From Paenibacillaceae bacterium (lineage in GTDB: Bacteria > Bacillota > Bacilli > Paenibacillales > NBRC-103111): DNA of 64,000 nucleotides. The position numbers and the translations under genes are program-made. Below, one piece after another: positions 43,633 through 51,374 of this stretch. The stretch spans positions 19,423-83,422 of the forward strand of contig JAQSYI010000032.1 of NCBI GenBank assembly GCA_029256185.1, given 5' to 3'. The first letter of the stretch is position 1. Each line of letters begins with the position of its first letter. The notes below the pieces were generated by a model. It made no database searches, was not told the origin of the DNA, and worked only from the letters and a program-made list of their open reading frames with translations.

Positions 43633-44829
43633 CTATAGCGATTTTTTCTGCCAGTCCGCATACTGTTCCCGGAAAGTGGCAGGCCAGCGGGCTTCGTCCA
43701 GACCATATTGGGCCAGGAAGGCGAACACCCAGCGCTCGATGCCGAAGCCGACGCAGCCGGTCACCGCATTGCGCTTGCCGAATTTGATATTGAAGGCATT
43801 GCCGAAGGTATTGCTGTGGAAATTGACGGAGCTCGCGGCGATGGACTTGTCCAGATAAGGAATACGCAGGCGCAGCTCGTATTTCATCTCCTGGTTGCGC
43901 TGGAAGGAGGCCTTGACCTGAAAGTCGTTGGTGAAGAACGGATCATTGGCGATCTCCATGAAGCTGTCCACATTCCATTCGGCCGCCAGCTCCTTCAGAT
44001 ATTCGATGGATTTCAACCGGTTTTCCTTGACGAAGTCCGGCTTGCCCACGAAGATGATCTCCCGCATGCTGAAATCCAGCAGCCTGCCGAAGTCCGTGTG
44101 GTTCTTCGACTCGAACCGGTGGCACTTGGAGATGGCCGTCACCACGATGCCGTCGCCCTCCAGCACCTCATCCTGCATCCCTTCATAGCAGTGGTAGCAG
44201 GTGGAGGGATTCATGGCATATCTAGGCTTGGCCATATTGGCGTTCAGATCCAGCGGCGCCTCCTGCTTCCAGCCGCTGCTTGCCCGGATGGACTGGGAGA
44301 ACTGCTCAATCACGTCCAGATCCTCGCGGAGATGGGACAGGAAATGGATATGCTCGGGGAAGGAGGTGAAGTGATTGGTCTTGTTCAGCGTCTCGGCATG
44401 AATGACCGCAGGATAATGCTCCTCCTTCAGCCCCTCATAGCGCCGGGCGATCTTGGATACAAAGGCATAGTCCATAAACCGCATCAGGCTGGAAAAGGGC
44501 TCCCGGAAGATGAACATGCCCGGCTCCAGAACCCGGATGATTCTGTCATCCACCAACCGGGCGATAATGTCTTCGTTGTAGGGAGTATCGGCCTTATGCT
44601 CGAACAGAATGTTCTCCTTGAAGCCGAAATCTCCCTTGGAGAAGCGCTCGATCAGGCGCTCCACGCGTTCTTCAACCGCGGCATTGCCTAACGGGGAACT
44701 GTGGACAATCCTCAGCGTATCTCCGGCAAGCACAATATCAGTAATCGTTTCATCCACAAATGCCGACGCATATTTCAACTGACCGTGTTGGGACGGGGCC
44801 AGCCGCGCCAGGGATACAACACATTCCAT
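43633..44829 (-). CDS. Class-II aaRS-like amino acid:carrier protein ligase
   Basis: 398 residues, similar to the catalytic domain of atypical seryl-tRNA synthetases without a tRNA-binding arm. Motif 2 is visible as CHRFESKNHTDFGRLLDFSMREI (about 236-258, with R238 and E240), motif 3 as GCVGFGIERW (358-367). Cys211/Cys214 (TCYHCYEG), a Glu in the MRE of motif 2 and Cys359 in motif 3 fit the Cys-Glu-Cys zinc site of bacterial amino acid:carrier protein ligases. These enzymes, described from Bradyrhizobium and Agrobacterium, adenylate small amino acids and load them on a carrier phosphopantetheine, not on tRNA. The gene is 5 bases after a carrier-protein gene. An N-terminal part of about 80 residues appears additional to the compact family. 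It probably replaces DltA here. Substrate unknown. Confidence 0.85.
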   Translation of the reverse strand: MECVVSLARLAPSQHGQLKYASAFVDETITDIVLAGDTLRIVHSSPLGNAAVEERVERLIERFSKGDFGFKENILFEHKADTPYNEDIIARLVDDRIIRVLEPGMFIFREPFSSLMRFMDYAFVSKIARRYEGLKEEHYPAVIHAETLNKTNHFTSFPEHIHFLSHLREDLDVIEQFSQSIRASSGWKQEAPLDLNANMAKPRYAMNPSTCYHCYEGMQDEVLEGDGIVVTAISKCHRFESKNHTDFGRLLDFSMREIIFVGKPDFVKENRLKSIEYLKELAAEWNVDSFMEIANDPFFTNDFQVKASFQRNQEMKYELRLRIPYLDKSIAASSVNFHSNTFGNAFNIKFGKRNAVTGCVGFGIERWVFAFLAQYGLDEARWPATFREQYADWQKKSL

Positions 44830-44834
44830 TCCAA

Positions 44835-45086
44835 CTACCTCGCAATCTTCCGGCTGATGAAGGCCGCAATTTCATTGATGGTGTTCAGCGGGTACAGCAT
44901 CAAGTCCTGATTGGTCACCTGCATGCCGTAGGTCTGCTCAATATGGGCGATCAGCGCCGTGGCGCCGATGGAATCGATGAAGCCGTAGTCGAACAAATGC
45001 ACATCCTGGCTGAAATCCTCATCATCGGGATCAATTTCATAGCGGTCGCGGATGTGGGCCTCCAATTGCTGGGCGATTTCCTGCAT
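44835..45086 (-). CDS. Acyl/aminoacyl carrier protein, DltC-like role
   Basis: 83 residues, four-helix carrier protein. The phosphopantetheine attachment Ser39 is in DYGFIDSIGATALI, a variant of the usual DSL motif (DSI). It would need a phosphopantetheinyl transferase encoded elsewhere. The next gene downstream (5 bases away) is the aaRS-like ligase, the arrangement known for amino acid:carrier protein ligases and their partners. The position in a DltB/DltD/DltX context implies a DltC-like task of presenting an aminoacyl group to the MBOAT protein. Start after AGGAGG, 63 bases downstream of the FG-GAP gene. Confidence 0.9.
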   Translation of the reverse strand: MQEIAQQLEAHIRDRYEIDPDDEDFSQDVHLFDYGFIDSIGATALIAHIEQTYGMQVTNQDLMLYPLNTINEIAAFISRKIAR

Positions 45087-45149
45087 GGGGGAGCCTCCTA
45101 AAAGTTTTGTGGAATATCCGAAAAACTGGCTTCGTAAGCATCACGTCTG

Positions 45150-48100
45150 TCACTCGGCGGAAGGCTCAAGCGTGACAGTCGTTTGCCCGCCGTAATGGGT
45201 AACGGTATAGGTATGCGTTCCTTCGTCGTGCTCGACCTTGAGATGATCTCCGCCGATCTTAAGCGGCTCCGGACTATAGAGCTGAATTTGCTGCATGCCA
45301 TCGGCGAGGAGGTCCAGTTTGACCGTATCCCCCGCTTCTGTCCACTGAAACGGCACATTGCTGCGGAGCAGGTGGAGCTTCTCGGGAGCCCAGTTGATGC
45401 TTAGCTTGGTGGGCTTGGGCAAACCGGTGTAGAGAACGCCGTTCAAGCTGGCATAGATATCCCCGTTCACGCCGAAGGGAGAGCTGAGGTAAGGCTTGCC
45501 GGGTTCAATCGCGATGCCCAGCGTATTCTTGTATGCGCCGGCCAGATCATCGGGCACCTCCGACGTATCCGCAGTCAGAGTCAGGTTGAGATGCTCGCCT
45601 CTGCCCAGCCAATTCTTCAGCTTGGTCAAGAGGTACGTGCCGTAGGACTGCTTCACCGACACCTTGGACTTCAATGTAACAAGGGCAGAGCGGGCCAGTT
45701 GGGGCTCTGTCATAAAGTTGTAGCTGTATGTGTTGCGCAGGACGTCCAGATATTGCACATAAGGGAGCAGATCGGACTTGATCCGGGCCGGCAGCTTGTA
45801 CTCAATGTGGTCAAAATAAATAATGGGCATATCAAGCTTGGCGAAGGCTTCGTAAATCACCTCTGAAGCATACGAGCTGCCCTTGGGCCGGTAGTAATAA
45901 CCCGGCGAGCTCAACAGCATGGGCTGCTTCAACTGGTCGTCCGTCAGGAGAAAGGGCATGCTCCATACATAGTCCTGGCTGTATTGCGGGTCCAGCGGAT
46001 CATTGGGCGGACGGAAGCCGAAGTTGTACCAGATGTCCGCAGCGTTTTCGTTGCGCAGCGTCTGCAGCCGGTCGGCATTGTTGATGCGCCAGGTATGCTG
46101 ATTGGTTCCGGTAGCATTCCAGGGAATGCCCAGATTGTCGAACATCCTGCGGTGAAGAGCAAGCTCTTGCTTCTCCTGTTCATCGGACAGATAGCTGTGG
46201 AAGAACAGATGAGGCACAAGCTCCAGCTTCTGCGCCTGTGCATACTCCACAAACTGCTTTACCTTGTCCTTGTAAGGGAAGACCGGGTCATCCAGAGGGA
46301 TGGGCAGACCGAATTCCAGCTGTCCCACGATCAGATCGTCCTTGCCGTCATGGTTGATATCGTACCAGAGGGGGACGGAATTATGCCCGCCCACCAGCGC
46401 CCTGGTATTCACCTGATTCAGCGTCTCCCCGTCTACCGTCCCGTCCGGTTGATAGCTGCCGTCCTGCTGTCGGAGATACACAGTCAAATCCCCATCCTGG
46501 CTGCCGATGACCAGATCAGGCACCCCGTCTCCATTCATATCCCGGACGGATGGGGCGGAAAACCGGGAGGTATGGGACAACAGGAGGCGGCCTTCCCCGA
46601 ACATTCCGTCCTTCCCGCCCTGGCCGGGGAAGCCGTAGACTTGTCCGTCGCCGTTGCCGGCGAGCAGGTCAAGCACTCCGTCTCCGTTATAATCGCCGAA
46701 GGCCGGGGCGGCATAGCCCTCTTCACTCCCCGGGGCGCCAACCCGGACTTGCTTGCCTCCGGCAACAAGCGGAAGGGGAGCGGCAAATTTTTGTCCGCCC
46801 AGATTGAGAGCCAGCCAGATGCGTCCATCCCTGTCGCCGATCACCAGATCGGGCAGTCCGTCACCGTTCAGATCGGCCACGGCCGGAGCGGCATAGCCTG
46901 CAGCTACCTGCAGCTCCGAGCCGTCTGCAGCGAGCACTGGTTGTCTGTCGCCAAAAGCATCGGGACAGGCCATATCATCGCCAAACGGCTGGTTGGCGTA
47001 GGCCTCCGGACTGGCGCCCAGACTGGGGAAGAAGCTCAGCTTGCCGTCGGCGCTGCCTGTGATCAGATCCGGCCGCCCGTCGCCATCCATATCGCCAAAG
47101 GCCGGATACGCCCGGTAAGGATCGGCAATCTTGCCGCCCAATTCAGTGGGAACCGGATACTTCAGCAGGCTGAGCGGGCGGCCGGAGCCGGACAGCCTGA
47201 CCCCGCTTCCATAGAACGAATTGGCCAATTGACCGGCGAAAGCAGGCTGCTCCTGCGTTCCTTTGTTCAGATGGACGGTTACATCCTCATACCATTCGTT
47301 CCACTCATAGGAGGAACGGACCAGAGAAAAGGAAGGAATCTGGTTATAGCTCTTCAATAATTCCGCCCACTGAATCCCCTCATCGTTCCGAAAGGAGCTG
47401 GCCACCTCCAGATGATTCTGGTAGGCCATTGCCGGACGCCCGTAAGGACCGTGGACCTTGGTCACGCTGTAGCCCAGCTTCTCCTTCGAAACATAAGCCA
47501 GATAAGCGTTGCGCAGCTGATAGTTGGCCGTGGCAAAGGAAAATTGAAAATAGGGCTGTACCTCCTGGCCGTTCTTGAAGCGGAAATAGGCGCCGCCCTG
47601 ATCCAGATGGAAATTGTCGGCGGCCTGTTTGACTTTCTGGTCAAAACCCTTGCCCGCATCCATACCGCTCTCCAGATCAAAACCGGTGATGTAATAATGA
47701 GTTGGCAGCAGTGCGCTGCTGAGCAGTACACTGCCTTGCCCGTACCGGTTGGCGGACATGATCGTCAACTGGTTCATACTCACCAGCGTCTGGGCAGTGG
47801 AGGGAACTATGCCGCTCCCCCACTGGTAACCCGGCAGCGAATTCAGCCTCTCCGTGCCTGCTGCTATATCCGTCATGGCGTTCTGGCTGGCGAAGCTGTC
47901 CACGAACAACCGGAATACCTCCTGGATGCCCTGGAGGTGCAGGTCGGCCTCCGGGTACTCGAACTGGATATCCCCGGGAGGCGGTATGGCAGTGATTTGC
48001 GCGGCGCCCAAGAATTCAGGAGGAAAGTCTTGGGCGAAATCATTTTCAAGGAACAAATGCCCGCCCTGCTTTACGTACTCCATAAGCATGACGAGGGCAT

Positions 48101-48386
48101 TGCGGACAGTCTCCGAATGTTTAAGATTATAGTCCAGATAAACGGAATCGTATTGTTTAAGCTGCTTCAGACTTAAGCCTGCCAGAGATTTCTTATGAAC
48201 CTGCACGTTGGCAGCCAGAGTTTGGTTGAAGTTGTCATATGCGGCCTGATCGAACACGTCCCCGTTTGCCGCGAACAGAAGATCAATACGGTCCTCCCGC
48301 TGCGCCAATAACAAAGTACATGCCGTCAGAATCAAAAGGGCCAGCAGCGTGGCGGTGGCGATTTTGGCTGCTTTTGTCGCTTTCAA
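45150..48386 (-). CDS. Large FG-GAP-repeat lipoprotein, leader gene of the aminoacylation operon
   Basis: About 1078 residues. TTG start at 48386 follows AAGGAG and gives a lipoprotein signal (MKATKAAKIATATLLALLIL, lipobox LTAC, Cys23). Residues about 30-200 look like a glutamine-amidotransferase-like alpha/beta domain (YDSVYLDYN; YVKQGGHLFLEND). Residues about 427-692 contain five FG-GAP/VCBS-type repeats with calcium-loop motifs: DMDGDGRPDL, DLNGDGLPDL, DYNGDGVLDL, DMNGDGVPDL, DINHDGKDDL. The last 380 residues include a possible TIM-barrel polysaccharide-deacetylase-like region (LELVPHLFFHSYL; HRRMFDNLGIPWN) and a beta-rich tail. It could be a surface glycan-binding or glycan-modifying partner, or the acceptor's processing enzyme; no catalytic set is certain. 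Confidence 0.75.
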   Translation of the reverse strand: MKATKAAKIATATLLALLILTACTLLLAQREDRIDLLFAANGDVFDQAAYDNFNQTLAANVQVHKKSLAGLSLKQLKQYDSVYLDYNLKHSETVRNALVMLMEYVKQGGHLFLENDFAQDFPPEFLGAAQITAIPPPGDIQFEYPEADLHLQGIQEVFRLFVDSFASQNAMTDIAAGTERLNSLPGYQWGSGIVPSTAQTLVSMNQLTIMSANRYGQGSVLLSSALLPTHYYITGFDLESGMDAGKGFDQKVKQAADNFHLDQGGAYFRFKNGQEVQPYFQFSFATANYQLRNAYLAYVSKEKLGYSVTKVHGPYGRPAMAYQNHLEVASSFRNDEGIQWAELLKSYNQIPSFSLVRSSYEWNEWYEDVTVHLNKGTQEQPAFAGQLANSFYGSGVRLSGSGRPLSLLKYPVPTELGGKIADPYRAYPAFGDMDGDGRPDLITGSADGKLSFFPSLGASPEAYANQPFGDDMACPDAFGDRQPVLAADGSELQVAAGYAAPAVADLNGDGLPDLVIGDRDGRIWLALNLGGQKFAAPLPLVAGGKQVRVGAPGSEEGYAAPAFGDYNGDGVLDLLAGNGDGQVYGFPGQGGKDGMFGEGRLLLSHTSRFSAPSVRDMNGDGVPDLVIGSQDGDLTVYLRQQDGSYQPDGTVDGETLNQVNTRALVGGHNSVPLWYDINHDGKDDLIVGQLEFGLPIPLDDPVFPYKDKVKQFVEYAQAQKLELVPHLFFHSYLSDEQEKQELALHRRMFDNLGIPWNATGTNQHTWRINNADRLQTLRNENAADIWYNFGFRPPNDPLDPQYSQDYVWSMPFLLTDDQLKQPMLLSSPGYYYRPKGSSYASEVIYEAFAKLDMPIIYFDHIEYKLPARIKSDLLPYVQYLDVLRNTYSYNFMTEPQLARSALVTLKSKVSVKQSYGTYLLTKLKNWLGRGEHLNLTLTADTSEVPDDLAGAYKNTLGIAIEPGKPYLSSPFGVNGDIYASLNGVLYTGLPKPTKLSINWAPEKLHLLRSNVPFQWTEAGDTVKLDLLADGMQQIQLYSPEPLKIGGDHLKVEHDEGTHTYTVTHYGGQTTVTLEPSAE

Positions 48387-48441
48387 GCGGATACTCCTTA
48401 CCAGATTCCATATTGTTGCCGGATGCTGTCCAATCAGATCA

Positions 48442-48482
48442 GGCAATAAGAGTAGTATAGCATTTTTCGCCAATGATGTTAA
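48442..48482 (-). promoter_or_regulatory. Promoter of FG-GAP/carrier/ligase/DltD/DltX operon
   Basis: Minus strand: TTAACA (48482-48477), 17 bases, TATACT (48459-48454). The bases around the -10, GAAAAATGCTATACTACT and the next eight, match the MBOAT promoter at 41092-41118 at all but one position. Confidence 0.75.
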
Positions 48483-48686
48483 CCTGCGTCGGTTTTTGGA
48501 GGGATAGCATCCCATCTGCCGCCGACAGCAGGCGCAGCAGCGGCAGGCGCGCTTGTCTGACCTCCAGTTGGCGTTGAACTTTGCAAATTCGTCTGGAAAC
48601 TGCCTGTGGTATCGGTTATATTACGTGTAAAAGCGGGGGATTCCCACAGCGATGCCTATTGCTGCTTGATGAAGAGGAGGATGCTC

Positions 48687-49454
48687 ATGACTGACCGGAG
48701 AGTCATGGTTGTGGAAGACGAATTGCCGGCCCGGGAGATTCTGCGTGCTTTTCCGTGGGAGACCTATAGCTGTGTGCTGGCCGCTGAGGCCGGACATGGT
48801 GAGGAGGCCCTTGCCTTGATCGGCGAGGTCAAGCCGGATATTATCATTACCGACGTAATGATGCCTGTGTTGGACGGATTGTCTCTGGTAAGAGCGCTTA
48901 AGCGGGATTATCCCAGCATCCGGATTATTCTGCTGACCTGTTACGGCGATTATCCGTATGTCCGTGAGGCGCTGCAGCTTGGGGTGGTGGATTACATGCT
49001 GAAGGGCATCTACCGTGAGGAGGAGTTGGGCAGAGCGTTGCTTAAGGCAGACAGCCAAATGGAAAAGGACGCCCAGCTCGCCAGGCAGTTGGCTGTCATC
49101 CGCAATGACAGCACCTCCCGGGAGCTGCGCATTGAGATCGAACAGGCCATGGCGCTGGTGGATAAACGGCTGAACGAGGATTTTTCCGCAGTGGAGATTG
49201 CCGAATCGGTGGGCTTAAGCCCCAAATATTTCGGGATCCTGTTCAAGAAGCAGACGGGTGAACTATTCCAAGACTATGTCAAGCGGGTGCGTATGGAGCA
49301 AGCCGCCCACTTGCTAAAGCATACGGGGCTTAAAGTGTATGAGGTGGCCGACCAGGTGGGATATCCCAATTACCGTTATTTCACCGAGGTTTTCAATAAA
49401 CACTTTGGCAAAACACCGAAGGAGATGAAGGGGATCGGACATGTGGAAGCCTGA
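48687..49454 (+). CDS. YesN-type response regulator with AraC DNA-binding domain
   Basis: 255 residues: receiver domain (about 4-120) with the acidic pair E10/D11, phosphorylated Asp56 in IIITDVMMPVLDG and Lys about 105 (YMLKGIY), then an AraC-type double helix-turn-helix (about 150-252: AVEIAESVGLSPKYFGILFKKQTGELFQDYVKRVR in part; YEVADQVGYPNYRYFTEVFNKHFGKTPKE). ATG at 48687 follows GAGGAGG six bases away; the ORF upstream is not needed. Overlaps the sensor kinase gene by 14 bases. It likely activates the ABC importer just downstream, as in many Paenibacillus loci. Confidence 0.92.
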   Translation: MTDRRVMVVEDELPAREILRAFPWETYSCVLAAEAGHGEEALALIGEVKPDIIITDVMMPVLDGLSLVRALKRDYPSIRIILLTCYGDYPYVREALQLGVVDYMLKGIYREEELGRALLKADSQMEKDAQLARQLAVIRNDSTSRELRIEIEQAMALVDKRLNEDFSAVEIAESVGLSPKYFGILFKKQTGELFQDYVKRVRMEQAAHLLKHTGLKVYEVADQVGYPNYRYFTEVFNKHFGKTPKEMKGIGHVEA

Positions 49455-51201
49455 TATTCTCCCCAATGCAGGCATCAGGGCGAAGCTGTTTGCAACTATT
49501 TTCGGCATGTTCCTGCTGCTGTTCACCGGTATGCTGTATATCGGCATGAAGAATTCCCAATCCGCGCTCATTGAGCAGAAGTCACAGGATATGTCCGCAC
49601 TGGTGGGAAGGACCGGCCAATACCTGGACATCTACGTGCAGAATATCAGCAGTTCCTTGTACAGCATCATCAACAGCGAAGGATTCTTCACAGGCTCGCC
49701 GGAGCAGGTGAGGCAAATATTGCGGCGGCATCTGAACGCCAACCCCACCGTACTAAGCCAGCTGTACTATATCCAAGGAAACGATGTCATCGCCTCCGAT
49801 GCGCTGGTCTACGAGATTATCGGCAACCCGAACCTGCGCCAGCTCTATGAGCAAGCCATGAAGAATCCGGAGCTGATCTTATGGAGCAAACCCTACTATT
49901 CTCCCTTACTGGCGGGTAACACAGTGGCGTTCTCTCTGCTTGCCCGGGACCCCGGCCAAACTGTCCAGGGGCTCGTGATTGCCGAGATCAACCTGTCCCA
50001 ATTATCGGGTCAATTAAGCACCATCTTCGCCGAACAGGACCAGACCTTCGTGGTGCTGAACGAGTACGGGGACATGCTGTCTTATGAGAAGCAAAGCAGC
50101 TTCATTCCCTTCGAAAAAAACAGCTATCCCCAGCAAATTAAGGCGGGCTTCGTCACCGCGCTATCGGGACTGTCCAACGGGATCAGGCATTTGGGCGGGG
50201 AGTTCCAAGGAAAGCTGGCCGCCCGCAGCAATAACAACCGGCTCTCCTGGCCGATAATCGCGCTGACGGATGAAAGCGTATTCCAGACCAGCGCCGCCAG
50301 ACTGCAGCGGCAGTTCGCCATTCTCGGAGCGATCAGTCTGCTTCCGCTGCTCGCCTTTACCTGGATTATCAGCCGCGCTTTCACCCGTCCCATCAAGCTG
50401 CTGGCGCTGCAGATGGACCGGGTCCGCGGAGACCGGCTTATGGCACCGGTCCGTTCCATTGAGCGCAGAGATGAGATCGGGCAGCTGGCCCGCAGCTATG
50501 ATTCCCTCATGACCCGCATCCACGAGCTTATGAAGCAGCAGCTGCAGACGGAGTCACGCAAGAAGCAGATGGAGCTGAAGATGCTGATGAGCCAGATCCG
50601 TCCCCATTTTTTGTACAACACCCTGAATTCCATCGGGAACTTAGCGAGACAGAACCGCAATCATGATGTAGAGGAGACAATACGGTCCCTGATCCTGCTG
50701 CTCACCTTCAGCATAGACAAGAAGGAGGACCAGGTGACGCTCGGGGAGGAACTGGTCACGCTGGAGGCTTATGTGCAGATTCAGAATATCCGCTACGGCA
50801 ATAAAATCAGCTTTGTTGTAGAAGTGCCTGAGGAGGATAAGCGGTATCTGGTCCCCAAGCTGGTCCTGCAGCCCATCGTGGAGAATGCCATCTTCCACGG
50901 CCTTGCCCGCCAGACAGCCGGAACTCTGACGGTCCGGTCCCTTGCTTACGATCGCATGCTGAGCCTGTTTGTGATAGATGATGGCGAGGGGCTTGATGTG
51001 GAGCGGGTCCGCGGCCTGCTGGCCCGGGCCCGGGAGCAAGCTCCCCCCGAGGCAAGACAGGGCTTCAGCAGCATGGGGCTTGCCAATATTCAGGAACGGA
51101 TCAGGCTTCTGCACGGGGAGCCGTACGGACTGTTCTTCGAGCCCCAGCCTTCAAGCGGCGCGGAAATAGAGGTGCGGCTGCCCCTTATCTCCGTTCGATA
51201 A
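49441..51201 (+). CDS. YesM-type sensor histidine kinase
   Basis: 586 residues: membrane helix 1 (about 17-37, LFATIFGMFLLLFTGMLYIGM), an extracellular sensor domain (about 40-290), membrane helix 2 (about 292-312, GAISLLPLLAFTWIISRAF), HAMP (about 313-365), His-kinase domain of the YesM type with phosphorylated His in QIRPHFLYNTLNSIGN (about 385), and a C-terminal ATPase (N box PIVENAIFHGL, G1 IDDGEGLD, G2 GLANIQERI). The extracellular domain resembles a double-Cache fold and should bind a sugar or be fed by the binding protein. Paired with the regulator upstream and the importer downstream. Confidence 0.92.
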   Translation: MWKPDILPNAGIRAKLFATIFGMFLLLFTGMLYIGMKNSQSALIEQKSQDMSALVGRTGQYLDIYVQNISSSLYSIINSEGFFTGSPEQVRQILRRHLNANPTVLSQLYYIQGNDVIASDALVYEIIGNPNLRQLYEQAMKNPELILWSKPYYSPLLAGNTVAFSLLARDPGQTVQGLVIAEINLSQLSGQLSTIFAEQDQTFVVLNEYGDMLSYEKQSSFIPFEKNSYPQQIKAGFVTALSGLSNGIRHLGGEFQGKLAARSNNNRLSWPIIALTDESVFQTSAARLQRQFAILGAISLLPLLAFTWIISRAFTRPIKLLALQMDRVRGDRLMAPVRSIERRDEIGQLARSYDSLMTRIHELMKQQLQTESRKKQMELKMLMSQIRPHFLYNTLNSIGNLARQNRNHDVEETIRSLILLLTFSIDKKEDQVTLGEELVTLEAYVQIQNIRYGNKISFVVEVPEEDKRYLVPKLVLQPIVENAIFHGLARQTAGTLTVRSLAYDRMLSLFVIDDGEGLDVERVRGLLARAREQAPPEARQGFSSMGLANIQERIRLLHGEPYGLFFEPQPSSGAEIEVRLPLISVR

Positions 51202-51270
51202 CCTCTAATACAGAACTGCATCGGGATGGTTGCAGCCAAGGTGCGGAGGCCGTCCCGATTCGTTCGAGAA

Positions 51271-51344
51271 CTGACATTATCGCTCCTTCTCTGTATATTT
51301 GCTGAAACCCATTCCTGCTATCATGAGAAATGTAAGCGGTTAAC
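51271..51344 (+). promoter_or_regulatory. ABC importer promoter and cre-like site
   Basis: CTGACA (51271), 17 bases and TATATT (51294) form a promoter. TGTAAGCGGTTAAC at 51331-51344 matches 12 of 14 positions of the catabolite responsive element TGWAANCGNTNWCA and lies about 25 bases after the start site, a position known for CcpA roadblock repression. The AraC-type regulator presumably binds further upstream. Confidence 0.5.
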
Positions 51345-51374
51345 TTCACGGGTAAACAGAGGGGGTGGCAAGAA

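Noticed and set aside
43633..44829. Seryl-tRNA synthetase
   Set aside because: The N-terminal long helical tRNA-binding arm is missing, and a carrier-protein gene is adjacent; the zinc-site Cys residues fit carrier-protein ligases.
45984..47360. Plus-strand open frame (458 codons) opposite the FG-GAP gene
   Set aside because: Antisense shadow; the minus-strand frame has a lipoprotein signal and five FG-GAP repeats.
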